Assembly (NCBI RefSeq): GCF_025149915.1 | Contig: NZ_CP102278.1 | Location: 2,587,501-2,651,500, forward strand | Origin: Coprococcus eutactus | GTDB lineage: Bacteria > Bacillota > Clostridia > Lachnospirales > Lachnospiraceae | DNA: 64,000 bases | Direction of reading: 5' to 3' | Part shown: positions 19,431 to 28,793 of the stretch, in pieces | Layout of the letters: the number at the start of each line of letters is the position of its first letter | Position numbering within the stretch: the first letter of the stretch is position 1 | Notes under the pieces: model-generated | Seen by the model: the letters and a program-made list of their open reading frames with translations, nothing else | The model's database searches: none | What the model was told of the DNA's origin: nothing | Translations under genes and position numbers: made by a program

Positions 19431-21734
19431 CTACTCTACATTTTTCAGTGCCTCGTCCATCGGGATCTTCTTTATCTTCTTCATCTGCATCAGCGCTATA
19501 ACAAGATAGCATGCAAAGCTGAGGACAAACATAAGCGGGAATATCCAAGGAGCCATGTATATCGGAAGCCATCCACTGAGCATTTCCGTGAGCATTGCTC
19601 TGTATATGACTTTAAGAGATACATAGCTGAGCAGAATGTCTATCACTGTCACCACCGCCACCATGATAGTTGTGGACGACAGATACAGTTTTCCTATCTC
19701 CCTGCCGTCATATCCAAGTATCTTCACCATTGATATTGAGATCGTGTTTCTCTCAACTATGAGCTTTGTGAGCAGGTATACAAGCAGCATGAACATCAAA
19801 AGTGAGAATGCTATGACTATGTAGAACATGCTTCCAATAGATTTTTTGAGCTGTCTCGATACCTTTATCAGATCATCCTTTGTAATCTCGGACACAACAT
19901 GGTCGCTGATGTCCGTCAGTTCTTCGTCCGAAAAATAACCTGTGAAGTATCCCTCATCCAGTCCAAACGTCTGTCTGAAATCATCCTCTGTCATGAATAT
20001 CGCCAGCGTGGATGGATACTTGACCGAACCCGTCAGTTTGAATTTGTAAATATCATCCCCATAGTTTTCCTTGAGCTTGATCTCATCTCCATCTGAAAGC
20101 CTGTATTTATCCGCATAGCCATCCGAGACAAGAACATCTCCATCTTTTAACTTCTTCGGGAAATATCTGCTGTCCTCATGGATTCCATACACCATGATCT
20201 CATCATCGATATCCCCTGTGGTCTTGAGTGTCTTTACGCAGTAAGTCTCAGCCGAATCAACAGAAGTCTCAACCTGTGAATCAAGTACATATTGATGTGC
20301 AGCCAGCATATTGTCCAGCACATCATCCTGGTAGTGCTCCAGCAAAGGATTGAGCATCAGCCCGAACATCATAAGGACCTGTGCAAAATATATTCCTATG
20401 AGCATGACCACATATCCAGGGATATTCTGAAGTATCACCCTGGTCTTGAATCTTGTCATAAATTTCCAATGTGGAAGTTTTACTGCCTTCTTTCGTCTCG
20501 ATCTGCTGAGATCATGTCTCAAAAATCTAAGCGGAGACAGCTTCAACTTGTTGCTCACCACCAGTAAATTTACAACCAGCATGATTATCAATGGTATGAC
20601 CGTAGTCAGGACAAATGCATCCGCATTCCAGATAGTCTCGTACTTTGTCAGCGAGTAGCTGTCATAATACAGCTGCGCCCCCATATCCTTAAAGCATGTA
20701 TACCCCAGTATATTTCCAACTATCGATGCCACAAATGTAACTATGACAGGAAGTGATATGTAATGGATGAGCAGTTCCCTCTTTGTATATCCTGACGCGC
20801 GAAGAGTTCCAATGACAGACGCCTCCTTTGTCAGAGTGTTGCTGATGGTAACGGCAAATATGAACGCAAGTATCACGATGACGATATATTCGAACCACTT
20901 CATCATCTCAGTATCGCTGCCTATATCCTCCCCGGTAAAGTTGATGGCCTGATTCTGATATCTCGGGATAAAGGTGTCGACTGTGATCCCATTCATCATT
21001 GCCTGAGTGTATACCGTCTTTAACAGATCATCGGCAAGTTTCTTCTCTTTCTTCTCGTCATCGGGCATGCCGTCGTTATATTTCCAAGCATAGGACCATT
21101 CCCTGCCATTTTCAGGCAGCCTGTCAAATTCAGTTCCAGTCACAACAGCGACACCAAATATGGTGGCATCGAACATTGTGTCATTGTTATTCTGAAACAT
21201 TGTACTGTAGTCAGATAATGCCACATATCCGCACACCTTGTAATCTCTGCCGCCGACCTCAAGTTCATCCCCGATCTCAATGTCATTGTTCTCAGCAAAC
21301 ATTCTGTCAATGGCAAGCTCATCATCTCTGTCTGGCAGGCTGCCTTTCATTGTGCACATCCTGTTTACATCATGTCTGACCTCAAATATTCTCAGTGTCC
21401 TTCTTTCACCATCTGCCGAAGTATTATCAGTTTTACTATCTGATTTTTTTATGCTCATATCAAGGTCATAGTATGGCATATCATAAAGAGTTACACCCTC
21501 GTCCTCGATAGCTTTCTTCATATCGTCAGTCGCCTCACTGTTCAGGGCAAAATGTCCATCCTCAACATTGTATTTGTCAAAGCTCTGATTGTACGTCTGT
21601 TTCATGCTTTCTCCGGCAACAAGAAACCCGGACACCATTCCCGTGGTTATCACCATGAACAGGAATATTACTATATATTTTCCAAAGTCATCTTTGAGCT
21701 CCTTTGGAATTCGCCTACACAATGGATTCTTCAT
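19431..21734 (-). CDS. ABC transporter permease, FtsX/MacB type
   Basis: The 767-residue membrane protein has one N-terminal helix (YIVIFLFMVITTGMVSGFLVAG), a large outside domain (about 45-280), and a FtsX-type three-helix block (about 285-400, with VIGTLRASGYTKRELLIHYI). A further helix, a second outside domain and a final FtsX block (about 640-760, with ISMVKILGYDGREIGKLYL) follow. That is the usual duplicated layout of MacB/LolE-like exporters. It should pair with the ATPase encoded 33 bases upstream and move an antimicrobial, lipid or peptide rather than import a nutrient. The start is ATG with a GGGG-rich ribosome site. Substrate unknown. Confidence 0.87.
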   Translation of the reverse strand: MKNPLCRRIPKELKDDFGKYIVIFLFMVITTGMVSGFLVAGESMKQTYNQSFDKYNVEDGHFALNSEATDDMKKAIEDEGVTLYDMPYYDLDMSIKKSDSKTDNTSADGERRTLRIFEVRHDVNRMCTMKGSLPDRDDELAIDRMFAENNDIEIGDELEVGGRDYKVCGYVALSDYSTMFQNNNDTMFDATIFGVAVVTGTEFDRLPENGREWSYAWKYNDGMPDDEKKEKKLADDLLKTVYTQAMMNGITVDTFIPRYQNQAINFTGEDIGSDTEMMKWFEYIVIVILAFIFAVTISNTLTKEASVIGTLRASGYTKRELLIHYISLPVIVTFVASIVGNILGYTCFKDMGAQLYYDSYSLTKYETIWNADAFVLTTVIPLIIMLVVNLLVVSNKLKLSPLRFLRHDLSRSRRKKAVKLPHWKFMTRFKTRVILQNIPGYVVMLIGIYFAQVLMMFGLMLNPLLEHYQDDVLDNMLAAHQYVLDSQVETSVDSAETYCVKTLKTTGDIDDEIMVYGIHEDSRYFPKKLKDGDVLVSDGYADKYRLSDGDEIKLKENYGDDIYKFKLTGSVKYPSTLAIFMTEDDFRQTFGLDEGYFTGYFSDEELTDISDHVVSEITKDDLIKVSRQLKKSIGSMFYIVIAFSLLMFMLLVYLLTKLIVERNTISISMVKILGYDGREIGKLYLSSTTIMVAVVTVIDILLSYVSLKVIYRAMLTEMLSGWLPIYMAPWIFPLMFVLSFACYLVIALMQMKKIKKIPMDEALKNVE

Positions 21735-21767
21735 ATCAAGTCCCCTTTCCGATCGAACGTCATCCTT

Positions 21768-22478
21768 TTACCAGTCAAGATCAGCCGCAGATATCTTGTT
21801 CTCGTTGACTATGTTGCGTCTTATCATTCCATCCCTGAGTTTTACTGTTCTGTCCGCCATGTTCTTGATGGCATCATTGTGTGTTACCATGATTATGGTG
21901 TTGCCGTACTTCTGATTGACATCCTCTATCAGCTTGAGTATCTCCTTGGAGGTATTGTAGTCCAGTGCTCCCGTCGGCTCATCACACAGAAGTATATCCG
22001 GATTCTTCACGATGGCTCTGCCTATCGATGTCCTCTGCTGCTGTCCACCGGAAAGCTGATTTGGAAGCTTATGTCTGTGCTCATATAACCCAAGTGTCTT
22101 GAGGAGCTCGTCCACATCCAGCGGATCATCACTCAGATAAGCACCGACTTCTACATTCTCCTTCACATTGAGGTTTGGGATCAGATTGTACATCTGAAAT
22201 ACATATCCGAGATGCTTTCTCCTGTATCTTGTCAATGTCTTCTCGTCCATGTCCCCTGTCTTTTCCCCGTTTATGGATATGTAACCCGAATCCGGGCTGT
22301 CGATCCCACCTATTATATTGAGAAGTGTGGATTTTCCCGATCCGGATGGTCCGAGCAGCACACAGAACTCCCCCTTTGCAACTTCAAAATCAATCCCTTT
22401 TAAAACCTCTGTCCTATTCTCACCTGAGCCAAAGCTCTTTCTTATTCCACTGATCTTCAAGAAACTTTTTTCTCCCAT
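21768..22478 (-). CDS. ABC transporter ATP-binding protein (MacB/LolD type)
   Basis: The 236-residue ATPase has Walker A LLGPSGSGKSTLLNIIGG, a Q-loop in GYVFQMYNLIPNLNVKENV, the signature LSGGQQQRTSIGRAI, Walker B ILLCDEPTGALD and the H-loop VTHN. The sequence is closest to the LolD/MacB/YtrE group that drives FtsX-type permeases. The gene precedes its permease partner and is first in the operon; the start follows AAAAGGAG. Candidate regulator sites lie in the 290 bases upstream. Confidence 0.93.
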   Translation of the reverse strand: MGEKSFLKISGIRKSFGSGENRTEVLKGIDFEVAKGEFCVLLGPSGSGKSTLLNIIGGIDSPDSGYISINGEKTGDMDEKTLTRYRRKHLGYVFQMYNLIPNLNVKENVEVGAYLSDDPLDVDELLKTLGLYEHRHKLPNQLSGGQQQRTSIGRAIVKNPDILLCDEPTGALDYNTSKEILKLIEDVNQKYGNTIIMVTHNDAIKNMADRTVKLRDGMIRRNIVNENKISAADLDW

Positions 22479-22574
22479 AATTCTCTCCTTTTTTCATCTG
22501 ACGCTATACACAAAATCGCAATATGATTTTTCAAAAATCGCTTATAGCACTTATCGCAGTGTTTAATTAAACAT

Positions 22575-22652
22575 GTGAATAACTGTTCATATATTTAATA
22601 GCACAGATCTTTTTCCCTGTCAACTTTCATAATGATACTTTTTATCATTATG
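22575..22652 (-). promoter_or_regulatory. Two inverted repeats upstream of the ABC operon
   Basis: TGTGAATAACTGTTCATA (22575-22592) contains the palindrome TGAA-N6-TTCA. Further upstream CATAATGATA (22628-22637) and TATCATTATG (22643-22652) form a perfect 10-bp inverted repeat around a five-base spacer. Both lie between the ABC operon and the end of the preceding gene. They look like operator sites, but no regulator gene is adjacent. Confidence 0.45.
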
Positions 22653-22709
22653 CCATTGCCGAAGTACTCATTATATATCAAGTGCCTCGGCATATATCTT
22701 TTAATACAA

Positions 22710-22756
22710 AAAAGTGTAACTTCTATGGTTCTTATCCCCATAAAAATTACACTTTT
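22710..22756 (-). terminator. Intrinsic terminator after the patatin fusion gene
   Basis: AAAAGTGTAA (22710-22719) pairs with TTACACTTTT (22747-22756). On the minus strand a T-run follows. It is 10 bases past the stop at 22766. Confidence 0.85.
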
Positions 22757-22765
22757 CTTCTGAAT

Positions 22766-24385
22766 CTATCTGAATCTATATTCCCGGACTTCGCAGTTCT
22801 TTATTCCAAATGCGGCAAATTCCTTATTTGTCATATCATTGAAATATGACTGCACTATCCTTGAAATTCCGTTGTGTGCAACAAGCAGATATGTTTTGCC
22901 ATTTTCCTGGGACTCCGCTTTTAGTTCATCCAGCAGATTGTAGACTCTCTGGCACAGATGCACCATAGTCTCACCGCCTTCATAATGATCCAGGAAATGT
23001 GTCTTCGCCTCAGCAAATATTGCTCCATCTCTGGCGGTTCCCTCGTATTTACCAAAGCACTGCTCCCTGAGTCTCTCCTCCGCCCTCATCGGGATCCCGG
23101 TGATCTCAGATATATGCCTTGCGGTCTCAGATGCTCTGACCAGAGGAGAATACAATATCTCATCTATATGATATCCGCCATTCTTTATGATCTCACCAAG
23201 CTCCTCCGCCTGTCTGTGTCCAAGCTCTGTGAGTTCTATGTCTGTGGCACCGCATATCTTATTTTCCACGTTCCACACCGTCTGTCCATGCCGTGTGAAA
23301 TACAGTGACGCACCTGACTGATTCTCATGTTCCGTTATCTTCTTCCTGAGTCCGAAGTACCGCACCAGGACAGCCCTCGCGTCATTATATCCCTGGGCTA
23401 TCCTCTTTTCCACCCCCTCCGGTGAGAAATCCAGCATTCCGTCTATGGCTCCGCCGAGCGGCACGGATGGATAGATGTGTATCATCTCTGCATCGTCATA
23501 TCTGTCAGTCCTTCGCGCATCCAGATGAACCACCACAAATTTGCGGTATCCCTCATCATAAAGCGGCTGTATCGGCACATTATCACCGCCGAGGAAGAAG
23601 CCTCCGTCATAATACTTAGTCTGATCTATAGTTTCCATCGGAAATATAACCGGTATCGCAGATGACGCCAGAAGTATACGCTCTATCTCTGAAGGCTCCA
23701 TGCCTGCAAGCTGAAATCTCTCAGGTGTGGGCTTACCCTCCACATTGAGACAGGTCGCATAACAGCTCATCTTGCTGTTGGATACCCCGGTCAACACAGG
23801 TGAATTTTCCAGTATATCCATGAGTCCTTCCCTTGAGAAAAATCCATCCTTTATCTTCATTCCCTTTGCCACCGCGTCAAGTCCTATACACTCTATAGCA
23901 CTCTGAATGACCGGATTGTCTATGGTCGTAAGCTTCTCCTTGATGGACTCATACCACTTATTTCTGTTGTCCTCGTCTATATCTTTGTTGGAGAGTATTC
24001 TGTCATTTGTTATGTCGTACCACATCTGTGTCGCCTTATCCAGATCACCACAGGCATAAAGCGCTGCATTGAGCGCGCCCACCGAACTTCCCGAAACTGC
24101 TTTTATGTCTATGACATCCTTATACTCCTCAAGGGCTTTCCACACTCCGATCTCATAGGAACCTCTGCCTCCGCCTCCTCCGAGAACCAGACCATATCCA
24201 TCTTTGATGATTACAGTCTTCTTATCCTGGCTGTCCCCGGCTCCAAGCTCTATATACCTCGCCTCCTGATGCTGCTGTTTTTTCTGGGCAATGGTCTCCT
24301 CTATCACCTTATGCAATTCCTCCGCTCTGCCCTTTATCTCCTCAGTCTTTTCCTGTATCTCTTCAAGCATTTTTCCTTTATCCAT
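22766..24385 (-). CDS. Fusion of patatin-like phospholipase and histidine phosphatase (phosphoglycerate-mutase fold)
   Basis: The 539-residue protein has three parts. Residues 1-45 form a charged helix, likely a coiled coil. Residues about 62-320 are a patatin domain: oxyanion loop GGGGGRGSYEIG, nucleophile in GSSVG (Ser101) and the paired aspartate in YYDGG. Residues about 358-539 are a histidine phosphatase: RHGQTVWN at 365, a central SPLVRASETA and VAHNG near 504. Both active sites look complete. Patatins release fatty acids from lipids, and the second domain removes phosphate. Together they could act in sequence on a phospholipid, but that is inference. No signal peptide is present. It is monocistronic, with a GGGGG ribosome site and its own terminator. 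Confidence 0.9.
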   Translation of the reverse strand: MDKGKMLEEIQEKTEEIKGRAEELHKVIEETIAQKKQQHQEARYIELGAGDSQDKKTVIIKDGYGLVLGGGGGRGSYEIGVWKALEEYKDVIDIKAVSGSSVGALNAALYACGDLDKATQMWYDITNDRILSNKDIDEDNRNKWYESIKEKLTTIDNPVIQSAIECIGLDAVAKGMKIKDGFFSREGLMDILENSPVLTGVSNSKMSCYATCLNVEGKPTPERFQLAGMEPSEIERILLASSAIPVIFPMETIDQTKYYDGGFFLGGDNVPIQPLYDEGYRKFVVVHLDARRTDRYDDAEMIHIYPSVPLGGAIDGMLDFSPEGVEKRIAQGYNDARAVLVRYFGLRKKITEHENQSGASLYFTRHGQTVWNVENKICGATDIELTELGHRQAEELGEIIKNGGYHIDEILYSPLVRASETARHISEITGIPMRAEERLREQCFGKYEGTARDGAIFAEAKTHFLDHYEGGETMVHLCQRVYNLLDELKAESQENGKTYLLVAHNGISRIVQSYFNDMTNKEFAAFGIKNCEVREYRFR

Positions 24386-24798
24386 ATATTTATACCCCCT
24401 TTTTAAGAGTCATTTTCGTATGATGCACATCAATTTTCATACAATCATTTTACCATGCAAAAACCTTAATCTACAACCGTCCTCGATAATACTTTATAAC
24501 TTTTCATATGGCGACATCCAGTAGCGCTACGCTCTTGTGTTTCTCGTACACACTGAACATACTATAATTACATTTTCAACATACTTCCTTAACATCCGAT
24601 ACACAAAATAAACACAGTATCCCTGTAGTATATAACCAGATTGATGAGGACAGCGGATGTACGAAGTGCCCAGGCAGCATCAGCGCACTCGCCGTCACTC
24701 AGACTAACAACAATCATATTTACATAGATGAGTGGTCCGGCGCCTCTGAAATTCCGGAACCCACTCCTCATAACCTTCCTTTTTAATTTTAACATTAT
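24386..24798. other. Gene-free stretch upstream of the patatin fusion
   Basis: About 410 bases without a convincing gene. A 68-codon minus-strand frame (24589-24795) has neither a good ribosome site nor recognisable motifs. The region should hold the promoter of the patatin fusion. I see no riboswitch or RNA gene in it. Confidence 0.5.
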
Positions 24799-24857
24799 AA
24801 AAGACGGATATCAGAAATTAACATTTACCCATTTTACACTTCTGATATCCGTCTTTT
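24799..24857 (-). terminator. Strong intrinsic terminator after the EamA permease gene
   Basis: A perfect 18-bp stem (24799-24816 with 24840-24857) carries an A-run and a T-run at its ends, so it can stop transcription from both sides. It lies 49 bases past the stop at 24906. Confidence 0.9.
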
Positions 24858-24905
24858 ATTTGTTGTATTTTCAATTATTCATCATTACACTGATTTTATC
24901 TATAT

Positions 24906-25799
24906 TCACTGTCCATCCGCAGCTTTGCGATCCTGTCTCAGACTGTACCACCACTTGAACACAGCACTTCCGATGATTATCACGTAGCCAGTAATGCTGA
25001 GCGCATCCGGTATCTGATCCAGAAATACAAATCCCAGTATGGCTGCAAATATGACCTGGCTATAATCAAATACCGATATCTCCTTCGCCGGAGCTTTCTG
25101 ATAAGCCGCCGTGATGCTGAACTGTCCGCCTGCAGCCGCAAGACCAGCGCAGAGCAGGCATACAGTCTGCTGCCACGACATCGGCGCATGATCCACTATG
25201 ATAAAAGGCAGTGTCACGATGCATGAGAACACTGAAAAGCACATGACTATGACTGGTCCGCGCTCTCCCTGTTTGCCAAGTTTTCTCACATATGTATATG
25301 CAACGCCTGCGCCAAGTCCGCCGGCAACCCCGACCATCGCGTACAGAAAATCCATGTGAAATGAAGGTTTTACCACAAATACCGCCCCAGTAAATGCAAG
25401 TATAACGGATGCCCACTCGATCCTGTTTGCCTTCTCCTTCAGAACAAAATAGGACGCGATGATCGCAAAGAACGGGGAGAGCTTGTTGAGGATATTTGCA
25501 TCGGCAATATTTAATTTGTCGATGGCATAGAAATTACAGATGAGTCCGGCTGTACCGCATATACTCCTCGCCGCAAGCCCCGGCCAGCTGTCCTTTCTTA
25601 TCCTGAACTTCTCCTCAGTCCTCATGAGCATCGCGATCGCAACGACCGCAGCCACCGCATTTCTGAAAAATGCCTTCTGCATAGTTGGCAGATCACCTGA
25701 TATCCTAACGAAAAATGTCATAAGCGAGAAAAAGAATCCCGCCATGATTATGAACAGGATTCCCTTATATTTGTCTTTTATAACTAGATTTTTTGACAT
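24906..25799 (-). CDS. EamA/DMT-family membrane transporter
   Basis: The 297-residue protein has ten hydrophobic segments in two repeats of five, the drug/metabolite transporter layout. FIMAGFFFSLMTFFVRISGDLPTMQKAFFRNAVAAVVA in the first half is typical of EamA domains. The second domain has VLAFTGAVFVVKPSF and a cytoplasmic Arg/Lys-rich end. These proteins export amino acids, nucleosides or other metabolites; the substrate cannot be read from the sequence. AAGGAGG precedes the start. It is monocistronic, with a very strong terminator. Confidence 0.9.
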   Translation of the reverse strand: MSKNLVIKDKYKGILFIIMAGFFFSLMTFFVRISGDLPTMQKAFFRNAVAAVVAIAMLMRTEEKFRIRKDSWPGLAARSICGTAGLICNFYAIDKLNIADANILNKLSPFFAIIASYFVLKEKANRIEWASVILAFTGAVFVVKPSFHMDFLYAMVGVAGGLGAGVAYTYVRKLGKQGERGPVIVMCFSVFSCIVTLPFIIVDHAPMSWQQTVCLLCAGLAAAGGQFSITAAYQKAPAKEISVFDYSQVIFAAILGFVFLDQIPDALSITGYVIIIGSAVFKWWYSLRQDRKAADGQ

Positions 25800-25933
25800 T
25801 TAAGCCTCCTTACAGTTATAGCAGCGATTACCAAATGTCCGCGCAGCCGCAAGCCCTGATAACCACCTGTTCCGGTCACAGTTCCGGCGCACTCACATGC
25901 GTCTTCACCGTGATTCCCCGGAATCTATGAACT

Positions 25934-27124
25934 CTAATTAAATGCATCATCCTTCAGACCATGTGAATAGAGATAATCCTCCCACACACTGTAGTACTGC
26001 GCTTGAAGATGTATATCATCCCATGTGTAATCCTTGATAAGACCGCCCTTGCCGTCGTCAACCACGGTATTCATATCCAGATAAAACAGCTTAATCCCAT
26101 CTGCATATGCGGCTATGGCACCATTCTTCTCATCTATATTATCGTTATTCACTATATCGTGCGTGTCGGAATAATCGCTTGACACATGCATGCAGCCCAT
26201 CATAAATATGACCGCATCTGGCTGTAAAGCCTGAATCTGTGATACCGCATCCATGTAACTAGATACATACGAATCTGTATTGTATCCCGCCTCATTTATT
26301 CCAAGCATGATATATATCTTCTTGAATGTCTGACTGCCCAGAAGATCGGTGAGTGTCGCCGTTCCATTTGCTGCTATCTTCTCACTCATAAGGCCAAATG
26401 TCGTAAGTCCCTCCATATATGCAAACTGCGCATTGTCAAGACCTGAATACAGCGCAAGTCCCTCTATACGTGAGTCTCCTATAAACAATGCATCATCAAA
26501 GTATGACTTGTCGACCTTTATATAAGGATAATCTGTCTCCAGTGCGATTTTTGTCAGATCTCCGTAGCAGTTGTTTCTAGATTTTCTGGTCTTTATCTTC
26601 TTGTACTGTGTCGGTCTGCTGATCGGCGTCGACGAACCACCTGTATCTATTGAAGCCTTTTTCTCAGTTGTAGCCTCTGTTTTCTTCTCTGTAGATTTCT
26701 TGGTCGTCTTTTCTGTAGTTTTGCCAGATCCCTTTTCTGTTGATTTCTCTGTGTTTTTCTCAGAAGACTTCTCTGTGGTTTTTGCATCGGATTTGTCTTC
26801 TGACTTTCCATCTGTCTGCTCTTCTGTCTTCTCCAACGGTTTCCCGTTCTTTACAGCCTCCGTGCTGTTATCTACGTCTTTGTGCTGTTCATTCTTATCC
26901 AGGTCTCCTTTCGCTGTGGACACCTCCGAAGCATCGCTCTCACTTCCAGATTCGGCTTTCTCATCAAGAAGCACTGTCTGCACCATAGGATGTTTGAATG
27001 TCACATCCCATTTGTATATTCCCAATGCTGCACCGGCATATCCACCAGCGGTGACTATGATCCCAGACAATATCAGGATTGTGAACAGTGGGCAGCCCTT
27101 TATCATTTGCCATAATTTCTTCAT
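25934..27124 (-). CDS. Membrane-anchored SGNH hydrolase-like protein with Thr/Glu/Lys-rich linker
   Basis: The 396-residue protein has one N-terminal helix (LFTILILSGIIVTAGGYAGAALG) and then a low-complexity, charged linker (about 50-165) with many TEK/SEK triplets. A C-terminal SGNH-type domain starts at DALFIGDSRIEGL, has MLGINEAGYNT (Asn block) and ends with DYTWDDIHLQ (Asp-His pair). The catalytic Ser, Asn, Asp and His are all present. The domain should lie outside the cell. It is encoded 12 bases after an MBOAT acyltransferase; such MBOAT/SGNH pairs O-acetylate cell-surface polysaccharides. The linker probably spans the wall (inference). AAGGAGG precedes the start. Confidence 0.87.
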   Translation of the reverse strand: MKKLWQMIKGCPLFTILILSGIIVTAGGYAGAALGIYKWDVTFKHPMVQTVLLDEKAESGSESDASEVSTAKGDLDKNEQHKDVDNSTEAVKNGKPLEKTEEQTDGKSEDKSDAKTTEKSSEKNTEKSTEKGSGKTTEKTTKKSTEKKTEATTEKKASIDTGGSSTPISRPTQYKKIKTRKSRNNCYGDLTKIALETDYPYIKVDKSYFDDALFIGDSRIEGLALYSGLDNAQFAYMEGLTTFGLMSEKIAANGTATLTDLLGSQTFKKIYIMLGINEAGYNTDSYVSSYMDAVSQIQALQPDAVIFMMGCMHVSSDYSDTHDIVNNDNIDEKNGAIAAYADGIKLFYLDMNTVVDDGKGGLIKDYTWDDIHLQAQYYSVWEDYLYSHGLKDDAFN

Positions 27125-27136
27125 GTGCCCACCTCC

Positions 27137-28561
27137 TTAAAACCTGAAGTAAAGGAATGGATTTGAACCACCCTTTGCTATCTGATATACACAGAACCAG
27201 AACAACACAAGCATGATAAGCTTGCATAGCCAGTTCTTGTAGAATCTCTCTATAAGCTTTCTCGGCCACGGTGTACTGAACACAATGCAGAGGAGCAAAA
27301 GCCACCAATACGTTTGTATCAGCATATTTAATTTGTCCGTAGCGTGAATAAGCACCGACCCCTCTATATTCATTCCAAGCATCCTCTTAAGATACAGGTA
27401 GAGTGTCTTGAGATCGCTTATGTTAAATATTGTCCATGACACTGGTATGAGGAAGAACATGTACACATGTCCTAATATCTTCACCTTGTCAAATACCTTG
27501 CCGAGAAACAGTTTCTCTATGAGAAGCACTACAAAAAGAAACAATCCCCATATGAGAAAGTTCCAGTCTGCCCCGTGCCACAGTCCTGTAAACATCCAGA
27601 CTGTGAACATGGCAAGTATCATTCTCAGCCTGCCCTTTCTATTTCCGCCCATAGGTATATACACATACTCACGGAACCATCTGCCAAGTGTGATATGCCA
27701 GCGCCTCCAGAAATCTGTCAAAGAGTGCGCCATATACGGATCCTTGAAGTTCTCTGGGATCTTGAAGCCGAGGATCAGACCGATTCCTATAGCCATAACC
27801 GAATATCCCATAAAGTCAAAAAGCAGCTGGAACGAATATCCCCAGGAGCCAAGCCATGCCGTGAGCGTATTTATTCCAAACGGGCCAACGGTCAGAACGT
27901 CATTCCATAGACTTGCGATCTTATTTGCAAGAAGCACCTTGTATGCCAGTCCGAGCACAAACAGAGTCGCACCGCGCTCTATGTCGTCAGCTTTTGTCTC
28001 ACGATGATCCAGTTCAGGCTTAACCTCATCATAGCTGACTATAGGTCCCGCTATGAGCTGTGGGAACATGCTCACATATGTTCCAAACTTGATGATGCTC
28101 TTGTCCGCCTGATACTTCAGTCTGTACACATCAAATATATATGATGTGATCTGAAATGTATAAAAGCTTATTCCAAGCGGCAGAGTAACTGCCACATCGT
28201 CAAATATCTTCGTGCCTGCAGCGGTGTTGATTATCTCAATAAAGAAATTGATGTATTTGAACACAAACAACATGCCAAAGTCAAACACCATGGCAACCGC
28301 AAGCCAGCAGTTGCGCTCAAATGAACAGTCTATCTCCGAATAGACTTCTATGTCATAGAAACGCTTTATACGCCTTGCAACTGAGTAGTTGAACACAATT
28401 GAAAACATCATCAAGAACACATATACAGGCTCGCCGTATGCATAAAACACAAGGCTGCCCAAAAGCAGTACAATATTCCTGTACTTCGGCTTTGTCACAA
28501 AATAGATAAGCAAAAATAAAGGCAGGAATCTAAACAAAAACTCCATGCTCGAAAAAACCAT
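27137..28561 (-). CDS. MBOAT-family membrane O-acyltransferase (AlgI/DltB-like)
   Basis: The 474-residue polytopic protein has the AlgI/DltB signatures: LPLGISFYTFQITSYIFDVYR near 130, FPQLIAGPIVSYDEV near 170, DFWRRWHITLGRWFREYVYIPMGG near 290 and the catalytic histidine in FTGLWHGADWNFLIWG near 325. These enzymes pass acetyl or other acyl groups from the cytoplasm to extracellular polysaccharides. The next gene encodes an SGNH-type partner, which supports O-acetylation of a capsule or wall polymer. No dltA/dltC genes are nearby, so D-alanylation is less likely. AAGGAG precedes the start. Confidence 0.93.
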   Translation of the reverse strand: MVFSSMEFLFRFLPLFLLIYFVTKPKYRNIVLLLGSLVFYAYGEPVYVFLMMFSIVFNYSVARRIKRFYDIEVYSEIDCSFERNCWLAVAMVFDFGMLFVFKYINFFIEIINTAAGTKIFDDVAVTLPLGISFYTFQITSYIFDVYRLKYQADKSIIKFGTYVSMFPQLIAGPIVSYDEVKPELDHRETKADDIERGATLFVLGLAYKVLLANKIASLWNDVLTVGPFGINTLTAWLGSWGYSFQLLFDFMGYSVMAIGIGLILGFKIPENFKDPYMAHSLTDFWRRWHITLGRWFREYVYIPMGGNRKGRLRMILAMFTVWMFTGLWHGADWNFLIWGLFLFVVLLIEKLFLGKVFDKVKILGHVYMFFLIPVSWTIFNISDLKTLYLYLKRMLGMNIEGSVLIHATDKLNMLIQTYWWLLLLCIVFSTPWPRKLIERFYKNWLCKLIMLVLFWFCVYQIAKGGSNPFLYFRF

Positions 28562-28730
28562 GATACACTCCTTAAATCTCTAAATAGTCAGTCCAGTGTG
28601 AGTATAAATACTTTTAACACTTATGTCAACCGACACAGATCCTATTTTTTCTTAATTAATCGAATGTTTTAAACGCCATTTTCCCCACCACTATATATGG
28701 TGTCAGGATCTTTTCCCACGTACAAAAAGC

Positions 28731-28771
28731 AAAAGGCGCAATTCACTTTTCATTCATGAACCGCGCCTTTT
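28731..28771 (-). terminator. Intrinsic terminator after the M23 hydrolase gene
   Basis: AAAAGGCGC (28731-28739) pairs with GCGCCTTTT (28763-28771) around a 23-base loop. On the minus strand a T-rich stretch follows. It is 23 bases past the stop at 28794. Confidence 0.85.
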
Positions 28772-28793
28772 TATTTACTATATAAATATTTCT

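Noticed and set aside
24589..24795. Possible 68-residue minus-strand protein
   Set aside because: Poor ribosome spacing and no recognisable motif.
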